Source: Ischnura elegans
Taxonomy: Eukaryota; Arthropoda; Insecta; Odonata; Coenagrionidae
Length of the DNA: 64,000 nucleotides
Reading direction: 5' to 3'
NCBI RefSeq assembly: GCF_921293095.1
Contig: NC_060254.1
Location: 4,836,001 to 4,900,000, forward strand
Positions 10,201 to 22,200 of this stretch are shown one piece after another (the first letter of the stretch is position 1; the number at the start of each line of letters is the position of its first letter). Position numbers and translations under genes: made by a program. Below the pieces are notes generated by a model. It was not told the DNA's origin. It saw only the letters and a program-made list of their open reading frames with translations, and ran no database searches.

Positions 10201-13200
10201 CTCATATTAGCGTCTGCAGATGATTTTTGAAAAATCATGTGCTCAGCGTAATGGTATGTCCTTCAACACTATGCATTTCTCTACGTTTGATAAGCGATTA
10301 CTATGTGCAGTATAAATGCCGTGGGATGCCCACTCGTGGCAGTAAATTTTGCGAGCCCTCCGGAGCGAAAAACCCTGCGCGATCTTCCATGTTCACCTCT
10401 GGGGTACCGACGTGACGGCGCAATGCTTACAAGAAATTCAAACAGGAGCATTTTAAAAATACTTCACTAAGGGAGTAACTCCCCTGCCTGCCGCTTGTTT
10501 TTGACCTAGGGTTTCAGATGACTGACTCACACTGAAAACCAAGGCCACTCAGTTCCCCTTGGACTTGCGACCGGTGAAGGGGAGGGGGGGAAGATAAGAA
10601 GTTTGTGTAAGAGGCGCACCCTCATTTTCGGCTGCAATTTCTGGGAAAAAAGGTGCGCCTCTTACACGCACTTATACGGTATTTCTTTTAATTTGACTGT
10701 ACAGCAAAATATACTTCTAGTGCAACAATACACCCCCGCAATACGAAGTGGGGAATGGAAGTGAATAACCGTGAATAGCTATTGCACACAACTCAATCAC
10801 ACATACAGACATGATTTGGAGTGAAAGAATTAAAGAATGCCATTTCAAGCTCCCAAGTATGTTTGCAAAGGCAATGCTTAATTTCAATGTTCCCCTACTC
10901 GGGTAGTCATCCCGCCACAGGGATAGAATACATTCTCCATTTTTTTTCATTTTTAGCAAGTGCCATAGCGAAGGAAACATTCATGAACAGGAAAGAGAGC
11001 ATCATTACGTATGAGTAAAAAGAAAAGTCTAGCGAAGGGAGCACAGCACAATTCAGAGCCAAAGCATGGTCTACACTTGGGAAGGAGGAAAGGAAAAGAC
11101 CTGAGGGATTTGGGTTCAGGGGAGAACTGAGACGATGATGCTGACGAAGATTGACCACAAAGTGCTGGACATGGGGGTGAGGAGAGAAAGCTTAAGATAT
11201 GGAGGAGATGGAAGGGGTGGATGTAGGGAGTACTGAGCAGGGAGGGGATGTTGAAAACAGCGTTAGATTAGGGGACAGTGTTAGACAAGCAAGAAAGGGG
11301 AAGAAAGAGATTAGGATTAATCGCTGGAATGAAATAAAGTAGGCCTCGTAGAGAAGCGGAGAGGGAAGTCGAACTTGGGATGGGACTTGCCACGCTATTC
11401 TCATATTGATCCATGTTGTACAGTAGACTCTCGTTAATATGAACATCGTTATTACAAAGTTCTCGTTATTACGAAGCAAGTCGTTGGTCCCGACGAAAAG
11501 GCCTACCCAATCTAATGTAAAATAAAAATTAATAAGAAATCTTCATTATTTTGAAAATACGAATCTGATCCGGTCCTGGCAATTACAAAATGAACTTTAT
11601 TACGAAGTTCCACTAGTAGTAGGCAACGGCATTTAGGTGGAAATAGACTACGCTACTTTATCATCATTGCACTACATTTAAATTCTCCTTGTGCATTGTG
11701 CCCAAGAGCGTCAATTATGGTACTTCATTCAGTAGGAGATATGTACTTCAGTATGCACGCAACATCAGATACTAAGCTTCATTCCTGTGGAATTATGGTG
11801 ACCCACTCATTAATGCTCGCAAATTGGACGTCCAGTTAGTCCTCTTCCTACGCACATTGGATTTACGAACTTTCAGAGATATGACGTTTATAAAATTCAA
11901 GAGTGCCCAAAATTTAAAATTTGGTGCCTATGGAGTTCGCCGATGCGACACGACATGATGTACAGGAACTCGCACTTTGGGCTGAACAAAGTATCATTTA
12001 ATCTGGTTTGAAGTCAGGAACTGTTCAGCGCTTCGCCCGTTCTTTCTTCCCGCACAAAGCGAATTTTTTCGGCACCGGCTACATTGCAAGCTAGATCAGT
12101 TGGTCACAATCGTGAGTTAACGCACGATTGTGATGCAGTGTTGCATTCTGCAAGATCTCTCGATGCCTTGTATAGGTTTATCAACTTACGAGCAAGGTCT
12201 CGGAACGCATCTTCTTCGTATATCGAGGACTTGTGCATAATTTAATCGCGTACATTACACACTTGACTCTGAAGATTATAAGTTTAGGAGATTGAAGAGA
12301 CAAGAAATTTTGACAAAGTATGTTTTTTTTTATTCGATGATTCCTAAAAGAAACATTCATACGAACTTCGTTATTACGAACCTCTGCTTTTTCAGTCCCG
12401 TGAATGTCGTAATAACGAGAGTCTTCTGTAGTCTACATAAAATGGAATAGCTAGAATACTTTACTAGATAACCGAGTATCAGATAAAAATTTAATAAATT
12501 TGAGTCATCTAAACTATTTAATTGAGTGGCACAATAGGTATGGAGACCAGTAAAAAGGATGCACTAACCTTCTCAGCTTGCTTCACCGTTCTCGTCTCAC
12601 TGATCAAAGGTGAGGCCATGGCCAGATGTTCCCTTATCTTGTCAATCATCAGCTTGGCAGAAATTTGTTTGGCTTGCTTTTTTGTGCGAGCCTTCCCTGG
12701 AAGCAAAATCATAATTCCATGACTTTTACACTCAAACATCATCATCATAACAAACATCCGTTCCACAAAACACCTCTGCACAGCAAATATACATCATGGC
12801 CCCAATCACCCTCTCATGAACCACACCTCTTCCCAAAAAGCATTTCTGTGCATAAAAATTAATTGGTGGCACACACAAGATTTTTCACCTGTTTAGAACA
12901 AAATACATAGCAAGATTTGGTCACTGACATTCCCAATTATGCCATCACAGAGCACAATGCCGAAGAGTAGCTAAAGAAATATGAAACGAACGATATGATA
13001 CATTAATGCGAACAACCTTATTACCAAGTTTTCATTATTAGTACAGTCTGAACAAAGTATCAATTAATCCATCGTGAATTTAAGAACTGTTCAGCATTTC
13101 ACCCATTTTTCCTTCCCCACTGATGGCAAATTTTTTTCGGCTCCAGCCACGTCGCACGAGCAGCTAGATCAGTTTGTCACCATCATGAGTCTATGCAAAA

Positions 13201-16200
13201 TTGTATTGCAGTGTTGCATTATGCAGGTTAACCAAACTTTTCAATGCCTTGCATAGGTTAATCCATTTATGAACAAGGTCTCGGAACAGACTTTGTGCGA
13301 AATTCAGTCGTCTAATTTTAAACACTTGGCTCTTAAGCTATTCCGCAGTGCAACTATAAGTACGGGATATTAAAGAGACAAGGAATTTTGGCACAGTATG
13401 TTTCTTTGAGATGATTCCTGAAAGAATCATAATTACAAACTCCATTATTACGCACCTATGGTTATCGGTCCCACGAACTTTGTAACAAAGAAAGTCTCCT
13501 ATAATTCCTTTTTCATTCCTGTGATTTGAATGGTGTTGAAGGCCATTAAAAATGCACATATCCAGGAAAAAACATTTGAATTTTTTTCATGGGAATTTTG
13601 GAAAAATTCCTCACTTTAGCTGCTGCTTGTTGCAATGTAGCTTGATTTAACTCACTCCCAATAATTGGCCAGGACATATGAGCCAAAATATTTTCTGTAC
13701 AGCAAACAATGAGTTTTTATTGCCTTAGAATTAGTAAGCTATACAGCAAACACTTCCATGCAAAAAGAAATTTTTAGTCCCAAAAAGTCTGTTTTAAAGA
13801 TATACTACTGTATAAGCCTGTGTAAGAGGCACACCTTTGAGGCAAGTGATTTATGGCCTGTGGCATCTTGGAAAGGAAAAAATCAGAGGCATTGGCTGAT
13901 GGAGGGCCGAGTGTGGTTCCATGAAATACGGCACTGAGATTCCCCCAATTGTCGCTCAATCTCTTGGGAAGATTCAAGCTATGTGCCTGCCGTGTTTTGC
14001 CTTAAAAATTTCCACCGCTGCAATACTCCTAAGAAGGTGTTTAAACAAAATTGTTCGTTAGTAGGACAAGCATCGTAGAGCAACGATGTATGCAAAGAGA
14101 AGATAGGAACTCTTTCTAATCCCTCTAATGGGACATTGCATTCATGAAAGCAATGATTTAAAATTTCGGATTCATATTGAATTTCCTCAACAAATTTGGA
14201 TCCTAAGTATAAGGTGAAGGGCATTATTCGTGGAAATTTGGATCCGAGGTATCCGATCCGACCATACCTAGTAAGCATCATAAGGTTAAGACTATAAGTG
14301 AATACCTACATATCACCGAGAGCCATACGTATCATGAAAATTAGGCTGAAAAAATGCCGCGTAAATTTTTAGTACTGAAAGAGGAAATTTTGATAACTGT
14401 CGAAAGTCCAGGCATACGTCTGCAACACAAACGATAACACAACAACGATAGGATAAAAAAATGCCGCAAATTTTTTTTTCTTCAGCTCCGACGCTCAAAA
14501 TATGGGTGCGTCTCTTACATGCACTTATACAGTAACAGAATCATACTGAATAACTCAACACACTGCTGCATTTTAAGCATGCTGGAGAGCTATCAGATGT
14601 GCAAAAAATACACCTGCAGACTGCAGTTGATGACTTGACAGCTTGTCATGGCATTTTGTGCATTTGATCACAATTTTTCATTGTTTCTTGTACTCTAGGG
14701 ATGCGTTCCAAATCACACATCATGTGCATCCATGTGGGCATGCATAGAGCATATTTTGAGGTTCCGGAAGCATCAACTCACATTGGCTAACATCAGAAAT
14801 TCTTGATGCAGTTGATGCAAAGGCAAGAACGGGCACTGCCCATAAAATTGTGATGGTGTCTTTGGAGTTAGCATAGGATGTTTATATTGTGCTCCTAAAG
14901 TTATAGGAAAGAGTTATAGTTATTAGTTTTTGATATAATTAGTCCATCTATAATTGAAAATTTGGAATTCTATACCGATGCGTTGAAGTGAGCATGTAAG
15001 TAACTTGTTTACGCCCATTCTTAATTTCACAGGTAGCAAAGAATGCAATATACAATCTATAATTTGACTCATTGAGATGCAAGCGTGGTAGTTTTAACCA
15101 AAATTTTGCTCATATACACTAAATTGTGGAAATTTCCAACACTTAAATGTTGTATTGCAAAAATATTAGTTTACTAGGGAATGTTTAGAGGTGTGGTCAG
15201 AATTATAAATTGGCTCCAAGTTGTACGTATTAGGGAGTGGTTATAACATAATACATACAGTAAACTCTCGATTATACGAAGCAGGATTTTACGAAGTTTT
15301 CGATTATACGAAGTGATATTGCGGTCCCGGCGAAAAGCCTATGCTAAATACACGGTGCTATTCGATTATACGAAGTTTCGATTATACAAAATGTTTTGAA
15401 TTTACGAACCCCGGATTGGTCCCCAGGAGCAAAAGGCATTCATTTATACGAGCTATGGCAAAATATTTGTCAACAAAACTAGTTACGCCGGCGTATGAAG
15501 CTAAAAAAATCAGCGCTTCCAACTGTGGTTCATCAAAAGTGTGAAATCGTAAATGATAGTGCAACTTAGGAGAGAAAGGGTTCGCCTAAAACCTCATGGT
15601 GGAAATTTAGGGGAAGTAGGAGTTAAGTAAAATATCGCGACTGACATAATGCCCCTATTGACGTGCCTATTCGTAAACATCGCATCGACAATACTTCATA
15701 GTTTAACATGTCAGGAAGGTCGCACGGGGTATTTCGTACACTCCTAATTAACCCTTTGCACTGCTGTGAACATATCTGGTACGTTGCTACTGTTAAAGTA
15801 CTTCGAAGACTACTTGACTACCTACTTTTCGCCAAAGCACTTCGAAGGGTCCCTAATCCGGGACCCTTTCCTCGACGAGCTCACCCTCGCTGGCCCCTCT
15901 CTGCTACCCTCCGAGCCTTTCTCCCCAAAAGTGACCGCTCTGACTACATTTTGAAAATCTATCAATCAATGCCATCATCAAAAAATAATTGTTTGCATCG
16001 CACTCCTGCCAATCAGGCATTCAAGTACGTCTCTGAACCGTGTTTCTGCGATGAGAAATAACGATTTTGTTAACTTTGCTAAAATGGCCAAGTTAATAAA
16101 ACTGTCATTTTTCATCACAGAAACATGGTTCAAAGTCGTACTTTATTCCCTCCACTACAATCGCAAATTGCTGGAAATCGGCCAAATTCTCTTTGATAGC

Positions 16201-19200
16201 GCATCATGAGGATGTTCTCGAGGTTGGTAATTGATACAACTAGCCTACTAGTAATTCTACCGCTATAATATCACGGCTATGGTTGATTCGTTACGTTATA
16301 CCTTCAGGAAGATGCAGCGGATAAAATTGCGGAGGAGATCAGAGGCTTAAAAGATGATTTTGAAAAATTCTTGGAAAAAGCAGGAAGAGCACAGCGCGCA
16401 ACATCAAACGATTATATTTACAGCATCAAGTTATTTATATATGTATGCATTTTACACAGTGATCATGGATGTGAGCTTGATTTACAGAGATATGTGCTTA
16501 AAGAATCCCATTGAGGTGATTGAGTATTAAGTGCAATTATTTTTTTTTCAAAGCACGTGATTTGGTAAGCCTTGATAAAAACTTGCGGTCAGAATTATAA
16601 ATTGGCTCCAAATACTATTTGATACTATAAATACTGCATTGATGACACGGCAAACTCATTTTCAGTATCCTCCCAAATGCTATCTAACTATAGGCACACT
16701 CCTATCAATGATATCAAAATTAATGGGTTTCTAAAATGGTTCTCAGCTGCACTCGGGTATTTAATTTGTTTTAAGAAGCTGCATCATCAAACATTGAAGA
16801 GTACCGGTGATCACTATCTTAGTAGTGATTACTGACTTTCAATGTTTATATTGAATTTTCAAATATAATTGCTCCATGTAAAACTTTCTGATATCAGAAG
16901 GAAGTGCAAAATTCTGTCTCAAGACAGCCACTCTAAGTGTATGAACAATCTCCAATGATGCATTTCACAAAATGCTCAGTTTTGTTGTGACTTAGGTTTT
17001 CTATGGACTCGAAACAGTTCAACACGTACCTCTTTTTAAAAATGAGACTCAAAACATCCTTTTCATCTGAGAACAACAGTACATTAGCGGTTGCCACAAA
17101 ACATGTTGTTGCTATTTATTCCTTAACTTAGCAACTAGGTTAAAAGTACAACACCCTCCCTCCAACTACAGTAAAACCCCGTATTTGCGTTATCGGAATT
17201 TACGTTTTCCCGCAAATTGCAAGTTTTTTTCTGGGTCCCGTCATATTTCCTATCTCTCCAATGTAAATAGAACCCTGTATTTACGCCGTGTTTTTTTCGT
17301 TTTCCCGCCATGTGCATCACGACGTGCCGACTAAAAAAAAATTTTTTGCGCACTTAAACAATTAATCGCGCATAGGGGAGACTGGGGCACAGTGGGACAC
17401 GGGGCACAGTGGGACAATTGATTTATTTAAACAATTTACTCGGTCAAAGGGCAAATGCATTAAAATTAAGGAAGTCATATCACGAGGAATAATGCACAAA
17501 AATCTTATTTCCTAATCTTATGTAGCTTCGCGTAAATGTTATAAAATATGTTTTTTGCTATAATTTTCGTAACTTTCATGTTATGAATATTTATGCAATT
17601 CTCTTAATTATAGCAAGTTTCATAAGGAATGACTTGGTGAATACATTATTTAGAGACTTAGTAATATTTTTCTAAACATATTTTTCGAAAGTAACATGTT
17701 TAAAATTTTTGCTGACAAATACAAGACTTCAGGACATGCGGGGCACAGTGGGACAGCTGAAATTGGGGCACAGTGGGACAACTTGGATTGGGGCACAGTG
17801 GGACAACTCGAATTGGGGCACAGTTTGATGCCGAATTACAGCCCAGGAGCTTCGTACTATCAATATCCGTTACCTAAACGCACTCAAATTTCATATCATG
17901 CTTACTTTATAATGTTTTGGCTCCATATTGATGCTTTAGGATTTGAAGCAGTACATTTCAGTTAGTGAATGTGAGGAGAATGGCAACTAAAGAATGGCAA
18001 CAGCAATGAACATGAGAAAAGTAATGCCGAAGTAAGTAATTAGTGTGAACCCCGATCGTATGCGACAATTTGTCTACATTTCCTGAATCCCACATCTGTT
18101 ATATAGATGTGCTCTTTGTAAGGAACAGTTCAGTCTTGGCCAGAAGCGAGCTTGAGGTAGTGAGAAGAGAGAGTCTCATAAACATTAGTTGCTGCCACAT
18201 TCCTCCTTTCTACAAGCCTGCTCTGGGAACATTCAGTGATTTGCGTGAAAGGAAGAAAAACAGGCAATAAAACTTTATTTTTGAAGAGAATTTTGAGGCA
18301 AGATTGTTTATTACGTATTATCTATTTAATTCAAATTATTTATAAATTGAATTTTTGAGATTCATAGCTTATAAAATAAAGTACCACCATAGTAAACTGT
18401 GACTTAAAACTGCAGCACGACTGCACCACAGACTGTCTCCTGCTTACGATCTTACGATCAGAAAGACATCGCTGATGTTGGTTTATTTTACGTTTTTTTG
18501 AAGCGGAATCCTTCGATTAGCCTTCGAAAACCAGAAGCAACCTCACTGGCCAGAGACGTGGGCTTCTATAGGACGGTTTTGAGTGCATTTTTTCCGATCT
18601 ATCAGCTCTTTATGTCAACATGTATTTTCCGCTGGAGGTGTAATCATGATGAAAGTGGTTCCACTACCGTTCAACTCCAGGAAAAGTGATAGCCCTCAAA
18701 GGTGAAAACAAGTAGGTGAAGTTACCTCCTCTGAAAGAGACTCCTCGATGTCATTGTGCTATATTATAAAGGTTCAGGTTAATACAATTCCTCCATTTCT
18801 TGTGTTGTCTAGAGTGAAATTCCTCCAAAAAATACTGTTTAAGTGTCCCATAGGATCAGTAGGTGCCGCATGTCCTTCTGAATGGATGGCTATCAATTTA
18901 TTTTTACTGTTTTAAAATATTTCATCGATCACGCAAAATTTTTTAAAGAAAACCCTGCATTGCTAGTTTTACATAACCACGAATCATATATTTCTGCCGA
19001 TACTATTGAGTTAGTAAAAATGAATGGGTGGTACTTTTTACTTTGTCACCTCACTGCAATCAATTAGATAACTGTTTGTTTGGCCTATTGAAAAAATATT
19101 GAAATGACCGCAAATGGCCTATAAACCACCCAGGAGAGAGAATAACAATTTGCAACTTGGTTGAATACAGCACATAAAAAAGCATTTACATCTAATAATA

Positions 19201-22200
19201 CATATTATTTTTACATTCGGTTCAACCAGGATATGCCCTGTTAACCCAAGTATTTTTAATGACAAAGACCTTGCCCTATAAACTGTCAAAGATCAGTTTG
19301 TTGGACCTTTAGAATTTCACTTAGAAACCGAGTAAAATCTCGAAAGCCCAGGACAACCCGGGTTGAAACTTCGTTTTAGAGAGCAGAGTTTTCCCCCCTG
19401 AGGAATAACGTCCAAAATCTAGCAGGCTAATATCTAAACATGCTAGACAAAAGAAAAGATAGGAGATACCTACGGACACACCAGTTAAAAAGAGACTGGA
19501 AAATATCATCAATAATAAATAAAATAATATCATCAAAGGAAAGAGAGAAAAAACAGCCTGGTCATAAGAAAATGTTGAAAAATGAGCGATAAAATGTCAA
19601 GAAAATTTAACATTTTCACATTAAAGAACTAAAAAAAGATTGGAAATGGAAGATATAGCTACAGTTTCAGAATAAAGTGACTAAATTTACCACCAAGGAC
19701 AGTTGGCAGAACTTCAGCCATTAGCGTAATTAAATGTTGATGAAAAACATTGCATGCAGTGTTTTAAAGTTTATAATTACATGACTTAATATTGTTTATC
19801 AGCACATGTATCTTGAATAAAAATTTCTTGATTAAAATGTTCGCTTGCATGTATATTTCACCTATTAATGTTAATTAATTCATTTGTACCCTCAATTAAT
19901 TTAAACTTTGTATTTTATTGAGTAATGCAAGCCTGTCCCACTCTGCCCCGTGCACTGTCCCACTCTGCCCCAGCCTGGGGCAGAGTGGGACACTTTTCAA
20001 CAAAGAAGAAACTTGAGTATTTCAACTATTTTAAGTTAGCTGCATTACTTGCGAATTTTTTAATAAGTTGAGGAATATACTCTTTAAGCAATGGCACCAA
20101 AATCTTCCATTTTCCAATAATTCTGTGGGAAATAAAAATGAAATGCTAAAACTGTCCCACTCCCAGTGAGAAATGGGTGGTGGAATCCACGTGGAACCCA
20201 CGTGGAATCCACGTTGAGTGGTGGATATTTGGTGGTGGTGGATATTGAGTGGTTGGACCCACGTGGAATCCACGTTGATTTCAAGTGGATTTGTGGTGAT
20301 TAGCATAAAATGTTAAACAGAATTTCTAATTTGTGGAACTTAACTCTCTGGTGACATTGCGTCATTTATCTTCCTGAAACCACGCTAGTTATGTGAAAAT
20401 GTATCGCACATTCTATTTTTATATAATTCGTGGAAAGGCAGCCATGAGAGCACATGAAAAATCGTAGACACACATATAGAAGGTTTAGATATAGAGTGGT
20501 TGAGGTTTTAATGGTTTTAGGACAGCACCTACTGCTGTTTTAATTTTTCCACCAAATTTCCACGTGGATTCCACGTTGATTCCACGACCAAAAACACGTG
20601 GTATCCACGTTAAATCTCCACGTGGGTTCCACGTGGATTCCACCACCCATTTCTCACTGGGCTGTGCCCCAGTCTCCCCTATCAGCCCTTAAAAACTGTC
20701 TTTTGGCTTCCTTTCGCGCATTTTTATTTAGAAATCCAAGAGAGAGAGACGTAATGAGAACTATTTTCGGGAAGAATTTGAATGTGGCGGGACAGAACGC
20801 CACCAACGTCGGAAAGTTGAACTACGTCATCTCGTTTTCTGTCAGCGGCGAAAAGATTCACGATATGAAAGTAGGTGTTTTGAGCAATCAAGCTGTGTAT
20901 TAATTATAATGCAAGAACTCCTGAAGGAATGTTGACAATAATCATGTAGTCGATAATATGATACGAGAGTTTGAAAGGAAACCAGACGTGATAAACTATA
21001 AAACTTGGCCGACAACTGGGATCATTTGCGCTGACTTCATTCAACAGTTGCGTAGCAATTATAGGTTAATTAAATACTTAAAAAAAAACTTATTAAAACT
21101 TGAATTATCCCATTCAAATAGCAGTGTATCGCAAACTATTGTAACTTTCAAAAATTATGAAGTCCCATGACTGTTTGTACTATATGCATTTGATCGCCGA
21201 GGGGTAGTTCAGATACTCGTGTGTTGCCGAGTTACCCTCAATTCGAATGGGAAATAGAATTGATCCGGCTTGAAAATAGAAATTCGAGGTGAAAAACGGA
21301 CATTTTTAATTGACGAGAAAATGAAAATTTTAGAGATAGTTGATTCCCACACCGGAACCCGCATCGATTCAAACGCTGGCGAAGCAACTCGAATGTTGAG
21401 ACTGGCAATCCGATCGGATTTCCAGTCTCAACATTCAATACCGTGGTGAAAAATCGTGATGCCATTGTAAAATATGCAAACCAGTGCGGACATTTATCAA
21501 AAAAGAGAATATATGTGAAGAATTCCAGGTAAGAATAAATGGAACGAATTCTAAAAGAGTAGTTTTTAGGTGCAAGATCATCAAATGTCCCTGCAAATGG
21601 TGTCATCTAAAGGCCTGTTTACATAGCCCGTTAACCCGTACAAGTTAATGTCTAAATTATGAACACGAAAATGCACCGTGCATTCACCCAACTTGTGCGT
21701 ATGCATGAACAGAAAATAGAACCTGTTCAAATTTGGTTCATGCATTCATAGTCGGATTTAGGGGCAGGGGACGTGCCCCCCCAGATGCTTAAAAAAATAG
21801 ACAAAATTTGAATACGGTTATCATAGGAGGATCTATGGGAGGGGGGGCACGTGCCCCCCCAGACACTTAAAAAATATGCAAGATTTTTAATACGGTCCGG
21901 TTATCATTGCGTTCGTTTTGTATAACGTGGTATCATTGCGCCTCCAGAACAAAATCACGGCATTGCTTGTGCCCCCCAGAAAGAAATCTTGGATCCGCCC
22001 CTGATGGTCATCATTACGTTCGCTTTGTTTAGTATATTACTCAAGGAGGCTCAATCATTTAATTCAATAAGAATAACTTTGATATAAAAATAAAGAGAAT
22101 TTTGTAAAGTCATTGTTATATCTTGTTTTTAATCTCAATTAAGACAAGATCTTTTGCCTGTCAGGCCCTCTGTGCCCCTCCCAGAAAAAAATCCTGCATC

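Larger units (their letters stand above)
17375..20679 (+). mobile_element. Pogo-type transposon with GGGGCACAGTGGGACA repeats
   Basis: The ends are GGGGAGACTGGGGCACAG and its inverse, flanked by TA (17373-17374, 20680-20681). Copies of GGGGCACAGTGGGACA occur at the left end and again at 17740-17825; inverse copies are at 19930-19995. Arrays of CCACGTGGATTCCACG-type words lie near the right end. A decayed transposase of the pogo/CENP-B kind lies at about 18480-19290, which gives the superfamily. Confidence 0.8.
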
